From Punica granatum (lineage: Eukaryota > Streptophyta > Magnoliopsida > Myrtales > Lythraceae), in the NCBI RefSeq assembly GCF_007655135.1, contig NC_045128.1:22724811-22788810 (forward strand): 64,000 nt of DNA, written 5' to 3'. Positions 47,480 through 60,669 of the stretch are shown piece after piece (position 1 is the first letter of the stretch; each line of letters begins with the position of its first letter). The notes below the pieces were generated by a model, which saw only the letters and a list, made by a program, of their open reading frames with translations, was not told the DNA's origin and ran no database searches. The position numbers were made by a program, and so were the translations under genes.

Positions 47480-47929
47480 CTATATCACAATTCAACCTAT
47501 AATCCAGAAATAATGATTCTTTGATTAAACATTTTTTTGTAATTTTAACATCCTTTGTAATTTAACATACTCAAAACATATGCCCCCAAAGTTTACATAT
47601 GATAACGAAATAAGCAAGCAAGTGAATTATGATGCAAATCCACATCGTTACGTATTATTGATAATGCAGGTGCTAATGACAATCGCATTGCCTCTACTCA
47701 CCTAATTATTGCACTTGTTCTATCGACCTTGTTATCAAACTTCACATATTTTATACAATACAATCGGTTGTCGGTGCGAGAATGGATCTGCAATCTACCC
47801 CGGCCTTTTAAATTAACAAAAGGCACAATTAAGACGAGATAAAAAATAAAATATGAATTTCCGTACTCCTTGATCCACCTAAGAGTAAGACCTACCATAA
47901 ACAAGCAACCACCAATCAAATTCAATTCC

Positions 47930-47991
<62 letters not shown>

Positions 47992-48482
47992 AACAAAACA
48001 AAAAACTTCTCCTCTTCTTCTTTCTTTGACCAAACCTCTGCTGAATGAATCCCATTTATTGCTCGCATGTGTTGGCGTTGGAAGAGCGTTTCCGTCAACC
48101 CCAGTCCCCCACTCCCCCTCCATTAAAACGGACCTTAAATGTTGCCGTTGGGTTGATGGCCCCCCACCATTTCTTGATTTTTTTTATTTCTTATACAATG
48201 AAATAAATATTAATACTAGTAGTTTTTAATTAAAGTACAGAGAGTCCCAACATCGAATAATTTTCTCATATCACTTATTATCGTTCGCCTCTGGGCTACG
48301 TCTTTGATATCATTTCTTGAACTTTTAATAAGCCATACCCACCTTTCCCTCTAAACTCTCTGTCTCACTCTCTTCCTCTCTGTCTCAGTAGTGCTGCATA
48401 GCGAGTAGGGGGGGCAAGGAAGTAGAAAGCACCCAGAGGAGCAAGAAGAAGAAGAAGAAGAAGGCAGGAGTGGAGAGAAATC
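47480..48482. other. 5' flank of the cytochrome b5 gene
   Basis: It contains the 59-base C homopolymer (47931-47989) and, close to the gene, a purine-rich leader (aagaagaagaagaagaagaag, about 48444-48462). No other gene is recognised. Confidence 0.5.
47931..47989. repeat. Poly-C homopolymer, 59 bases
   Basis: An unbroken run of C from 47931 to 47989. Runs of this length are very rare in plant DNA, and the exact length is unlikely to be reliable. It may mark an assembly or sequencing artefact, or a G-quadruplex-forming tract on the minus strand. Confidence 0.95.
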
Positions 48483-51231
48483 ATGGGTGCCGGTGAGAAG
48501 AAAGTCTTCACTTTGGCTCAAGTGTTCCAGCACAGCTCCCGCGAGGATTGCTGGCTCCTCATTGGTGGCAGAGTAACATTCCTTCCCCTTCCAGCTCTCT
48601 GCCCTTTTATTTACTTTGTCTCTCCATTCATTCGCCCGAGACACAAAGGTACTACGTTGGATTGTATTATTTTTAATAAACATGTTAGGACAGGCCATTA
48701 GGTGATTGTGTGCTGTGTTTCTGGTTTTCTCTTAGTAAAAGATGAGGGAAGATGGTGGGGCAATCGGGTATGACGTTCGAGATGATGTCTGATGATCTAC
48801 TTGAAAATGACAGTGTGTTAAGAAGGTGGTGGATGGAATCATGTGAACATTCTAAAAATGGACCATCTCATCTGACTGTTGTGTTAGTCTTCATATGAGA
48901 CTTGGAACTGTTTGGCATCGAATCAAGCGATCTGCTTGTTGTCGAAGTGATTAGCTTTGTCGTGAAAAGACAAGGGAGAAGAATAGTTTTATGCAGAAAC
49001 TGGAGATATTCTATTTTTCAGAAACAAGAATGATGAATTGCAAGTTAGTGTCTGAGCGTGTTAGATGTTGCCACAAGACTTGTGATAAATGATGGAACGG
49101 AATCATCAGATGGTCCAACTTACATGCTCAAAAATGCCCATATTTGTGGAATGGATTGATTTGCCCCATTTGACCCCCTGAAGAATTGAACACTCCTGTT
49201 TGGTTTGGTTAATATATGTGCCCTTTGGCGATCACTTGGATTTGGTGCGATATCCCGCAACCTGCTGGACCATCTGTTGTCCTTTGTTTGCTGATAGCCT
49301 GACATGAATTGGTCACTGGAAAAATATTCAAACTGTAGTTCAAGTTTCATTTGATTTGATTTGCTTATTTATTGTTGGAGTTCAAGCCGAGCTCAAAGCG
49401 ACCTTGATGATCAAGTGAGTCTAGCTCAGGCTTGGCCATACTTAGCTCATAACTGTCATTAGCCTGTTCAGCCTCTCTTTTGTAATTTTGATCATCAACC
49501 AGGCCATTGTGGCCCAAAGGAGAAAATGGGAAACATGACCTGGAGAAAAATAAAGACCCCAGCCTCAGCCCGTTCCTTTTCTTTCATGTCGAGTTGAATG
49601 CAATGGGACGGGCTACTTATAAAAGGTTTGTCCATCAGGTTCACTAAGTTCGACCTCTGTTGGTTTGCTTAACTTGAACATTTGGTTAAGTTCATTAAGT
49701 ATGAGCTTAAATGGTTATATTCAGGACCAATCTCTATTAGATGGCCCGACCTACATAACCCAAAATCGAGCTTCTCAATCCTTGTCTCTACACAAGCTCA
49801 GGCCAAAATATGAAAGCTTGATCAAATTCATGCCAAGCTGATTGCCGATGGTTTTACCTGAATGTGAGCTTCCTTGCACTAGTCATAGCTCAGTTCTGCT
49901 CAATCACGGCTGCATCCTTGAGTCTGAAACTCTGAATAGCATGAGTCAAGGCTGGCAAATATGAACCCTTGCTCAAGATGGCTTGGCAGTGGAAAATGCA
50001 GAGAGAAATGATCCCGGGGGACCATCAACTTCAGATCTCATTGGGTGTTTATCCAACGATATTTTTTACACATTGAATTGGATGTTCGTTTTTGGAAATA
50101 AAAATGTTTGGGGTTGAGATGAAAATTACTCAAATCAGCTTATCACCCATGAGACTCGCCATCCGAAATTACTTTCGGAGTAATTGGACAAATCCAGTTA
50201 CAACACTGGCAATATGCCAAATATTAAATTTTTCTTGTCCTTTTTTATTCGGCCTGCTAAATGCAGCCCATGTTGATGAATTTGAAAGAAGGCTCGTGGA
50301 TCTTCAAACCTGCTCAACCCATTACACGATCGCTGGAAGCTCTGTTCTGTACCAATAGAACATTGGCATGGGGAGACTTGAGCTAACCACGCTTGTTATT
50401 TATTTGAATCATGTAAGATAACTGAATTGCTGATATGCGTTCGTTTTTGGTTGAAATAGGTATACGATTTGACCAAGTTTTTGGAAGAACATCCTGGAGG
50501 CAGTGATATCTTACTCTCAGTAACAGGTACACTTTAATCAAGTATTATGACTATATTGATGCTGTAGCACAAAGTAGCGAGGCAGCTCTTTATGGTGCTT
50601 TTGAAGTTAATAAAGAACTAAATTAGCTGTGATGTAAATAACAAGTCATTGAGTGCTGTAGTACAAAGTATTGAGGCATCTCAACAGAGGTTTGGGGCAA
50701 TGATTAAGTCGAAAGCCGTCAACTCATTGAGAAGGCTAACCTTTGTCTGTCCAAAGTTAACCTTTATGAGCAGTTTCTCCAAAATAGAGTGGAAAACGAA
50801 CACTTCTGTCATCTCAAAACTTTTGGTGTTCGAGTCTAATTAATGGATCAAGTATTATGACTATATTGATGCTTTAGAAGGTTCCTTATATTTTCGCCCC
50901 TTCTAACTACATCTCTGCTTCCAAATGATATTGTAACTTTAGAAACATTTTCAAGTTTTCCGAACTGAGTAATCTCTTTCTTACAGGCAAAGATGCAACC
51001 GTTGATTTCGAAGACGTTGGACACAGTCCTGGTGCTAGGAACATGATGGAACAGTACTATGTGGGAGATATCGATGACTCATCTACCCCAGTAAAGAGGG
51101 CCGACACACCCCCGAAGCCTAATAACCAGGACAAGACAGCGGAGTTCATTGTGAAGATCCTCCAGTTCCTGATACCCCTTGCTATCCTAGGTTTAGCATT
51201 TGGCATACATTTCTACAGCAAATCCACTTGA
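48483..51231 (+). CDS. CB5: Cytochrome b5, tail-anchored ER form
   Basis: Three exons (48483-48572, 50460-50526, 50987-51231) join in frame to 133 residues. Microsomal cytochrome b5 passes electrons from its reductase to ER desaturases, hydroxylases and P450s. The heme domain is complete: [24 protein letters not shown] contains the first axial His (H41), and GKDATVDFEDVGHS contains the second (H65). YYVGDID ends the domain. Residues about 108-127 (IVKILQFLIPLAILGLAFGI) form the C-terminal membrane anchor with a short polar tail (HFYSKST), as in ER isoforms. Intron 1 (48573-50459) is unusually long at 1887 bp and contains no recognised gene. The isoform letter was not assigned. Confidence 0.94.
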
Positions 51232-52040
51232 AACGCTGGAAATTATTATTTTTCAGCTTCTATTACATCTTGTGTTTTTTTCTTTGCATTAAAATGACAA
51301 CATTCAGCGAATAAGAGATCCGCTGGTAATTTGTCATGTATGTTTGTACGACTCTATTTGGCATGCGAAATTTTATGGGATCTCCATTTCAGTGATACCG
51401 TCTTCGTCCCGTTGTTTACATAAGATTAAATGGCAAGTCTGCATCTCCGGTATTTTCTCCTGTTGGTTAATTCGATATTGGGAGCCGTCTGAGATTATTG
51501 ATTTCCTCTACTTGTCTCTCATCTTTGTTTGCTTAGCTCTGCTTACCCTGAGGTAACAGTAGTTCGATTTGAAATCACAAAGTTGGGCTACCTTGATTCT
51601 CTATTCGTGTTTGTTCACGCAACTGAATCTCATAATGACAACGGTTCGAGACCAGTAGAAATCTACATCTTGCATACCTTGTGTCGTGTTTGTTTCCGCT
51701 GACTTTGTCCAATGCGTCCACGTTACTGAATATAGATGATTTACGCATATAAAACAAAGCCATGTTATTTCTCTCATTCTTTTCATTGGATTGAGGGGCC
51801 TTAATTCATCATATCATATTGTTAGAATGCACAAAACAGATGCTGTGAACATATCCAAGACTTAATAGTTTGCTCGTTAAGGATAAAACCTCGAGTTAAT
51901 AGATCCATCTGAACCATTGGAATCCAGAGACTCGGTCGAGGCAAAGCAAACAATTCTGGCGAGCGGTTTCAAGGTTTAATTTTAATATCGAAAAGTATTT
52001 ACAAATTATCAAAGGAAATGTGCTTTTCTCTCTTCGCTTT
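51232..52040. other. 3' flank of the cytochrome b5 gene
   Basis: Probable 3' untranslated region and AT-rich spacer. The short frames here are not protein-like. Confidence 0.45.
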
Positions 52041-52229
52041 CTTCATTGATGTGTAGTCATGGGTGCGGACACTGCCTAGCAAAAGGATAAAAACTGCAGT
52101 TGCTCGCTGATATGAGCCATCATTATGGCCCACAAAACCGAGTAAAAGCTCAGTCTGATAAATTTGGAGTCCGAAGCCAATCCAGTAACTTGGTAATTTC
52201 GGGCCAATGCTGGTTGAGAGCCCCCATCC

Positions 52230-52875
52230 ACGAGAGCATCCAGAACAAAGGCTTGCGTGAGGGGCCGTGCCTGCCGACAGTAGGGCCACCTACAAACAGC
52301 TGGCCGCCCGTCGAAGGCAGGATGACTCTACCGTTGAAAGGCATCCCAATGCCTACCAAACGGTAGGGGCAACCCCTATGGTCATCAGTAGGGTACATGG
52401 TACCGATGGTAGGGTCCGCCACAAGTAGTGCCTCGCCTCCCACTGTCTTGTATGGTCGTACCGTTCCCGTCGGCACTACTACCAGCAGCAGCTCATCACG
52501 TGGTGGTCGCGCGACCGCACCTTGGGCCCAAAGGTAAGCTCTTTGGGCCGAACCGATTGACCTATGGACCGTCTATCAGGCCCAAGATGAAGACGTCGTC
52601 ACCCATGGGGCCTCTCAGCACCTACAAGTCAACTAGACATCAGGAAGGAAGCAAGCACATTCATCATATCCTATAAATTAGCTGACAGTCTTCGCGTAAG
52701 GAGTATGTTCACCGTTCATATACATTACTTTGGATCTGTTGTCGACGGAGGGTGACTTGGGCGTCCAAGGGTCGTCTCGGGATCATGCCCGAGATTTGTT
52801 ATCTTAAGCTTTGAGAGACATGAAGATCAAGAATCGGATTTAGGATCTTAAGATTTTTGCCGCATCAGTCAATTA
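52230..52875 (+). mobile_element. Possible Ty3-type LTR fragment or solo LTR
   Basis: A TATA-like box (cctataaatta, about 52669-52680) is followed by a region with the phrases ggagggtgacttgggcgtcc and gatcatgcccgag, which resemble the R/U5 part of plant Ty3/gypsy LTRs. The GC-rich sequence upstream would be U3. Left boundary and target duplication were not found. Confidence 0.4.
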
Positions 52876-53136
52876 TGACAAAATGCCATTGGGAATTTCT
52901 ATAGAGTTTCAAAGGGGAAATCTTCTTTAATCAAGGGTCATGCAGGAGAATTTTCACAATAAATAATCTAATTCTCTCTCATCTTTTTTCTTTTCACAAG
53001 AAAAAAAGAAAGATGATATGGTTAAATGGTGGAGTATATATATAGATTAGGTTGTAAGACTTTTAGGAGGACACACCGTTATTCTTTTACATATTTACAT
53101 CAGGTTACTTACTTGAAAAATCATGAATTTTGCCCC

Positions 53137-53169
<33 letters not shown>

Positions 53170-53392
53170 TTGCAAATCTAGCAAGCCTTTTTGTTTTATT
53201 GCAAAGAAATAAACGAACTATCATGTAAGCCCCAAATCTACCATCCGTCAACTTGAATAGGCTAGCCGCATGAACTTCGTTCTTTAATCAATATTCAATA
53301 TATTTGTATCATACTCACAATATAAAAAAAAACACTCAAATATACTTAAATAATTTAGTACTTTTTTCATTAAAAGTATTCCAAAGAATATT
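52876..53392. other. AT-rich spacer
   Basis: Contains a TTA trinucleotide repeat (about 53138-53169). No gene is recognised. Confidence 0.5.
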
Positions 53393-53964
53393 GGGTTAAT
53401 TTCACCGTACAACATAATATTTTGAAAATTTTCACCACATAGCACATATTGTATTGATTTTACCAAATTGCACAATATTTTGAAAATTTTCACCACATAG
53501 CACATATCGTATTGATTTTACCAAATTGCATAATATTTTGAAAATTTTTCATGGCATAGCATGACGTCAATTTTCCATCCATTCCCTCAAGGAGAGCTGA
53601 CGTGGCTGACCTTTTTGGCCCACCTTACACAACTAGACCTTTTGTGAGCTCTAAAACTTTTCACAGTATAACACGAAACTTCAAAAATTTTCACAATGTG
53701 ACACACATAGTATTAATTTCATCAAATTGCACGTTTTATATCATGCATGGGAAGAAGCCAATGGGGCTCACAAAAAGTCTAGTTGTGCTAGGGTGGCCCA
53801 CAACGTCGACCGCGTCAGCTTTCCGTTATGAAATTAAAGGAAAATTGACACCGTACTATGCCATGAAAAAAATTCAAAATATCGTGCAATTTGGTAAAAT
53901 AAATACGACATTTGTTATGTGGAGAAAATTTTCAAAATATTGTGTTGTACGGTAAAATGTACCC
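53393..53964. mobile_element. MULE-like MITE
   Basis: The 572-bp element has long terminal inverted repeats (left gggttaatttcaccgtacaa, right on the other strand gggtacattttaccgtacaa). It is flanked by a perfect 9-bp duplication AAGAATATT (53384-53392 and 53965-53973). The arms repeat the phrase atattttgaaaattttcacc several times. The interior encodes no recognised protein. It is related in sequence to the element at 62356. Confidence 0.85.
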
Positions 53965-53973
53965 AAGAATATT

Positions 53974-54979
53974 TTATTTTATTTATTTTAAATAAAAATC
54001 AATATTGATTTTTCTAATATTATGTGGATTGTTTTTCATTTTTATTTTTCTACACTTTAAAATCTTCAAAAAAAATTTCCAGTCAACTTCACAATCTTCT
54101 ATAAGAAATTCTTTTATACAGAATTCTTTTTTTATTTTATCATATTGAATGTGTTAATACGCTTTTTTTATACTCATTGATCACTTGAAGATAACTTTAT
54201 CCTTCAACATGTACTCACATCTTATTATTGTAAGTAAGTGTCATTTTTGACAACCTAAAGCCATTCGGCTGATAGATGAATTAGCATCCACTGATGATTG
54301 AAATGGATGGGGTGGGAATATCATTTTTGCATGTTGAAATGGATGCCTTGTTTAAGATCTCATTTTGGGCGCAGGTAACTCTTAACAGATTTTTTTTTTC
54401 TTCTATTGTACATGATTGCAGGCTCCTAGCCAACCAGTTCCGTAGATTTAGAGGCAACCACATCTATTGGGACGCAAACTTTTGAGCGGATGCTTCAGCA
54501 AAGATAGGAACAACGTTACAACAACAGTTCATGCATTTTGCTAAACCATCGGTTTATATTAGACTTCTTCTCTTGGGAGAATTATCGAATGCTTCTTCTT
54601 CACACTCTGTAGGCCTAAGTATGGGCATGGACCCGACATGATGCATTAGCATCCGCTTTTGATTGAATGAATGCAGTACCATTTAAAAAAAAAACCATTC
54701 GAATATGATTAGCCTTTCAGTTCTAAGTTAGAGTCATTTGTCAAAAATACATTAAATCATACTTTATAGAAGTATTCAAGTATCCATAGGTCTTAAAAAT
54801 ATACAGTTTATAATTAAGCGCGAACTCGTAGTCAATTCAGTTGTTCGCCTCTTTGCCATCCCGATCTGACCCCGTACGTCTTTTCTTTGTCTGGCTCCTT
54901 ATTCACATTCAACTAGAATTATGTAACGGGCATCGGATGCTGCATTTATAAAACGTGACCGCATATATAATTTATAAAT

Positions 54980-55011
<32 letters not shown>

Positions 55012-57000
55012 TGAGGAATATAGTGGGGAGCAGGATTCTCCATTTGGCCTTGAAACAATGAATTCCATTGTTGAAAATTGGCTTCAAGTGTTACCTCTAA
55101 GTCTTTTTTCTTCATAATCTCGATTGGGAATAAACAAAAGAAAGAAAAGGGGAGATTCCTTGGAAATTGAAGGACTCCCCCAATTGTTTGAGCCAATCCA
55201 TTCAAATTTGAGCAAACACCATCATTAAACCCTCCCCCACAACAACTCCAACGATTTTCTTGATTTATGTATATAAATAAATATAAAAATAAAAACAAAC
55301 GATTCAATTTAGTGACATGTACCATTACTTAATAATTTAAAATTTTCAGTTCAATTTTCATAAATGAAACTATTAGTAACGTTTTTATTTTTCTTTTTTT
55401 TTTTTCATTTTTTCGTACAAAACTTATAAGCCCTTTTTATAATGAAAAAAATAAAGTAAAATATGTATTCTTCCCGAAAATATATTTCCCTTCTTTCGGC
55501 TGAATAAAAGCCACATTGTCCCTTTTGGGAGTATCCTTCCACAATAAGGACCATAAAACACATGCTTCATTCTGATCTGACGATGAGAGTAAACTTACTA
55601 CAGGAGGGGCCTCCATATCTTCTTCACGTTACCTGTGCTCTACCAGTTCTTTTAGTTCGAAATAAGAAAGAAATTGCAAGGATAGGAAATAATGATTTGT
55701 ACGATAATATTTCGTCAATATATCATCGATTGATCTTAGGTTTTCAGTAACGTACAATGGCTATGAAGCACCATGTGAGCATGCTTCATATGTCATATCG
55801 GGAAATTGTCCCCGTACTCCACTTTTTTCGCCTATCTTGCTGTTCAGTTGCAAAACTAGGTATGACTATCGGATGGGATACCCCCCGAGTACACCCGCGT
55901 TCTCCGTGCAAAATACTAACGATCAAGAAGATCTTTCTCAGCAAATTCTCGACATGGTGTCTCGGATTAATCGGCTTACTTGATTATGTTACGCCCTTCT
56001 TCTTCTTCTACATTTCTTCCCCTTTCTTCAAACAATGATTTGGCTCTCACTATTTACGGAAGAAGAAACATCAGATGTGCCAGAAATCACCACCAACAAC
56101 CTTCCCTAGTGGGAACAAAATTTCCAATCTCAAGCAACCCATATTATTCTCTTTCTTTTGTTTTACTCCCCAGTTGTTTTGGCTTTTCTTTATCTTTTTT
56201 TTGTCAGTACCCAGAAAATTTGTTTTTCCAACATGTACCGGAAGACTTTTCGAGGGCAAAGAAAACAGAGAAATGACAATAGAGAGGGAGGCAACAAGAT
56301 TCTTCTGCTTCCACCACCACCTCCACCTCCAATAATGCAACCACCACCCACCATTCCCTCTACATAATGTCAAATTAGCCAATTAGGTACCATATCGACT
56401 AAACTGTTCTCCCTTCCCTCTCTCCCAGAGGGAAAAGATGTGGTCGCAGATATGATTCGGAGTCGGCTTCGCTTCCGGACTGAGCACGTATTTTATATAT
56501 ATATATATATATATATTGGCGTGAATTCGATGATAAAAGGATTCCTTTTCTTTTTACATCGGGCATTTCGTATCCTAGAATGAACAAATTCAACTTAAAT
56601 GGGGGGTGAAACTGAATGGATTAAGAAAATAACCTTATCCCTCCAAATTCTCTCCATCCCTTTCCCTCCATCTGCATCCAGCCAAACAAGTCATAATGCA
56701 CCATTCTCCATTATCCTATAGCCCTTTTTCACCATTTTTATATAACTGTTCTGTCTTCACATGTCACATTTGAGAGAGAGGAGAAATATAAATAAATAAA
56801 AAAAGAAGGGGCAAAAACACTTCAGGAACAGCCAGCCAACAGAACTCAGCAGCAGATATTGCAAAAGACGAGAACATTGAATGGGACAGAGAAAATGCAT
56901 GGGCCATGTTTATTAAGATTGATGATTACAGAGATAGAGAGAGCTCTCTTTCCAATTTCAATCCCCCTCATGGTCATCATCATCTTCTGCTTCACTACAT
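53974..57000. other. AT-rich intergenic region
   Basis: No gene is recognised. TA-rich microsatellites occur at about 54978-55012 and 56494-56515, and a poly-T stretch near 55390. Open frames around 55560-56380 are T-rich or CCA-rich and not protein-like. Confidence 0.45.
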
Positions 57001-57496
57001 TACAGCAGACCCACCAAAAAAAGAGAAAAGACGGCTTCTGTACCATTAAAGAGATAGGGACTGGTAACCTAAGTTTGATTAAGCCCTAGAAAAGGGAAGA
57101 ACCCTAAAGTCCTAAAACTACTACACTTCTTACACCCATTTCCCTATCCATCCATTGCCGGATGATCTGTTAGAAGTAGCCCAGCCCCAGCCAACGGTCT
57201 CGTTAGTCCCAGTATTCTGTTGCTGTAAACTCACAGCAAAGAAATGCCACTTTTATGTTACAGACCAGACCCCTTTTGCTAAGTAAAACCATAATTAGTC
57301 CAACCAGTTTCTCCCTACTCCATTAATTCCCCTTCTTTTTACAGATTATAATTATAAATATGGAAGAAGAGGGCCGCGGATGGAAAATGGTAATAGCACC
57401 ATCGCCGCTCTTCCTTCCTAACTAGTTTAATATTCCAGCTAAATTATTCCAGCAACTGAAATCAGCCAACCTGTTTCGCTGCAGGAACGTTTCCTT

Positions 57497-60317
57497 TCAT
57501 CTCCTTTTAGGTTCCAACTTTTCCCATTCATATCGCCCTGGGAGTGGCTTGTCATTCACGGGATCAAAGTTATACCTGCAGCAAGGGAGAAAAACGGAAT
57601 CAGAATCCCCATCGTTGTAGTCTTAGATATGTGCGATTAGGATGCAGAAATTCCCGACTTCTCAATTTTCAGGCGTGCTCGTTAGATTCTCTTTAAAGGT
57701 TTTACATTTTCCAAATAAAAATAGGTGGAAAAATCAAATGATAGGAAAACTGAAAGTTGGAAACAATGATGACCAAATAGAGTTTCTCAAGGAAGGAAAC
57801 TGGAAAAAAAAAAAAAAAAAAACTGTGCTGTGTTACCCCAACCCAAAGGACATTAGGCGAATACCCTTTTCGCCGTCTGCTTTCTTGAAATAGCACAAAA
57901 CAAAAGGTAATAAATGTAGGAGAGCACCTTCAGATTGCATGCCTTTTGCCGCATGAATGGTAGGTTGTTCATTCAAAGGAAATAAAACAAAAGGAAGAAT
58001 AAAGAACTCTAACTCATTTTTCATGCATCAAAACAGAACTAGAACCATCTTTCAAATGATAGAATTTACAGAAGCATTTCTTTGTAACACAAAAGTTGGT
58101 AAGCTTTCAGGACGGACTGCCAATATGCATGTATATGTATCATGACCAAAGAGCACATATCAGCAACCTCAAAATACCATGGTAAAACATAGCTCAAAAG
58201 GGTCGAGTAAAGGTACTTCTCAATGAAGCTTCTTTGCTGCTCTTCTTCTGCACCAGCGAAGAACTCATCCATTTCATGTGATGTTGGGATGTGTCTATGC
58301 TCTGTATCGCTTACTCTCCTGTTAGCTCCTTCTAAGACTGTAGTGGGCCGGGTACTGGACCCTGGGGTTCTAATAACGTCTGGGTCCCGTACCAAACTAC
58401 AGGGAGTTGATTCCCTTGTTCCCCTGTAAGAAGAAACAAACTTTAATCCCCATATCAACCATAATGAGCAACCAAAATTTGGCAAGAATGCAAATATCTG
58501 TGAATGACAGTAACTAACGAGCACAATAGCTCAAGGAAAGTGCTACTTTTCTTGCTCTTATCATGATCTATTGCTCAATGTAGAGACAAGACATCATATA
58601 AGGGAGGTTACCCCAAAGGGGTTCGTGGTCCTACCAATCATATCTGGAATAATAGCTAAAGTCCAAGACACCTTGGGACATTATTTAAAAGCAAAATGAA
58701 CCGATGTCTCACTATATTTTGAGCACAAATAAAGTTTGCAAGCATACAATTCAAGTTAGAAAAGGATGCTATAAAGTATTATCATTGAATTTAATATAAA
58801 GTTCTTCATAAAACTGACGAAGTTATAAAAGGAAGACAGGATTTTCACACATTTTAGGTTTTAATCTAATCCTTCCTGCCAAAGAGATATTCACACCACA
58901 AGTACAACATGCGAAAAGAAGGATATTCCCACCGATCGGTATCCTAACCAAGTACAAAACTAGTACTGCCATTCAAAAATGCATCTTCTAGTCTATCGCC
59001 TGACATTGCAAAAGAATTACAAAAGGCAACGGACAATTTATTATATAAGAAATGAACTGCACAAGTTGATTGCACCAATAATTGAAAGCAGAGTGATGAT
59101 GACAGCACAAATGGTTCGTCACAAATGGTAAAGCCTTCTCGTGAAACAGAAACATCAATTGTACAACATGCACTTGATTTCAGCAATGAAGAGAGATCAC
59201 AGAAACCACATTATTATGAAGCAAAAATGTCGAATTCCCAATGCCAGAAAAATGAAAAAGGTAATAAATTTCTGAATTCACCAAATATCCAGATTCTACA
59301 CTGACCATAGCTTTTGGCTGCAGAGAAGAGATTTGGAAAGCAAACAAACAATCCACAAAAGGAAAACCCAGAAATTCATGTTTGCAGGGAACACAAGCTT
59401 TTCAATAAAGCACAAAGATTAAGATTGTCGACAACAAAGGGCAAGTTACCATCACTATTTTGTCACTATTTTGAAAACTGTGATGAAACCTACTCGGAAT
59501 GCCGTTTCGGAACTCTCTCATTCTCCAAATACGTACAACCAACGGGAAGTTCACGAATTTAAACTCAGGCAAACCCCAACTCCTTGAAATTAACGGCCAA
59601 TTTAGTTTCCCAGCCACCAAAGAAGAAAAATCCAAATTTATTCTATCAAAAGATCCTTGATTGAGGAAAAGTTGAAGAGGAAGAAGAATTCCCCAGAAAC
59701 CCAGAAATTTCTTCCATGAATGGCATCGAAAACACTCGGCCGACCGACTAATCCCCGGAAAAAGAGATCAAGGGAAAGGGCAGAGAGAGAGAGAGAGAGA
59801 GCCCCCACCTATCTCTACCTTCAAACTCCAAGACATTGTCCCCAAAAGAGGCCTCGCCGGCACCGCCCAACTCACATTTGCTGCAGACCTTGTTCTCGTC
59901 GTCCGCCACAGAGTCCTCCCTGCAACTCAACTCATCCGCCGGCTCCTTCTTCTGAGCGTCTTCACCGCCGGCGGCGTTGTTATTCAGAAAGGAGCTGATG
60001 GACTCGGTGGAGCCCGGCCTCAGCCTCGAGCTGGCCCTGGTTACGGGGTTAGGGTCGGGTATTTGGCAGGACACCTTCTGGGTCTGCCGCTGGCGCTTGG
60101 AGACGGCGATTGGGGGCTTGAGGAGGCGTCGGCTGCGGAGCTGGAGGTAGTTGGCGGCGGCCGGAGGAGGGGATGGTGACTGGGAGCGGCCACCGGAGGC
60201 GGCAGCAGCGGCGGCAGCGGCGAGGGTCTTGGCGCGGGTGCGGACGCCGAGGGAGGATTCCATGGCGGCGGCCAAGTCGGGGCCCGCCGTCTTGGCCTTG
60301 CGAATGTACTTTCCCAT
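57497..60317 (-). CDS. KRP: KRP/ICK cyclin-dependent kinase inhibitor
   Basis: Three exons (60317-59809, 58423-58217, 57575-57497) join in frame to 264 residues. KRPs bind CDKA-cyclin D complexes in the nucleus and slow entry into the cell cycle or promote endoreduplication. Visible motifs: N-terminal MGKYIRKAK, an Ala-rich run, LQLRSRRL (a conserved KRP block), a central acidic/Ser segment, and FEGRDRGTRESTPCSLVRD. MDEFFAGAEEEQQRSFIEKY follows. The C-terminal CDK/cyclin-binding end is NFDPVNDKPLPGRYEWEKL, ending EPKRR. The N-terminus resembles KRP3/KRP4-type members; no number was assigned. Exon 1 is GC-rich, and a GA-rich leader (60380-60480) precedes it. A competing donor ten bases before the exon 1 end would shift the frame. 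Confidence 0.93.
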
Positions 60318-60669
60318 AACTTTCTTTATTTTTTCTTCCCTCTCTCTACTGCTAAGAATCACCAATTCTCATCTCATACAGAGGGGAAGAGAGAGAGAGA
60401 GAGAGAGGACCTAAGGAAGTGAAGTGTAGAGAGAGAAGATGAGAGAATAAGAGGGAGAGAGAAAGAGAGGAGGACGAGGACGAGGAGGAAAGGTTTTTAT
60501 TAGGGTTGAGGAAAGGAGAGAGGTTAGGGACTGGTTTTGGCTTTGCTTACCAAAAAGGTTGTCCTGTGGGGTTCGTCTTCTCTCCTTCTGGTTTCTCGGG
60601 GAGGGCGACTACGTTTCGCCTCAATTTCTCACGCTATTTTACAATCTTCCTCTCAGTGGGTTATTTAAA
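60318..60669. promoter_or_regulatory. KRP 5' leader and upstream region
   Basis: It contains GA-repeat tracts (gagagagagagagag at about 60391-60407 and more to 60472), which are common in plant leaders and can bind BPC-type GAGA factors. No TATA box was fixed. The upstream region ends at the MULE-like element inserted about 350 bp from the start codon. Confidence 0.45.

Noticed and set aside
47698..48229. Poly-Pro and poly-Gly ORFs
   Set aside because: They are the translation of the 59-base C homopolymer and its flanks, not real proteins.
48573..50459. A separate gene within the long cytochrome b5 intron
   Set aside because: ORFs at 49120-49350 and 50092-50358 are short, lack motifs and sit in the intron. 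No coherent exon set could be built.
59720..59998. Plus-strand ORF rich in Arg and Pro
   Set aside because: It is antisense to KRP exon 1 and its GA-rich intron start. The KRP frame explains the coding signal.
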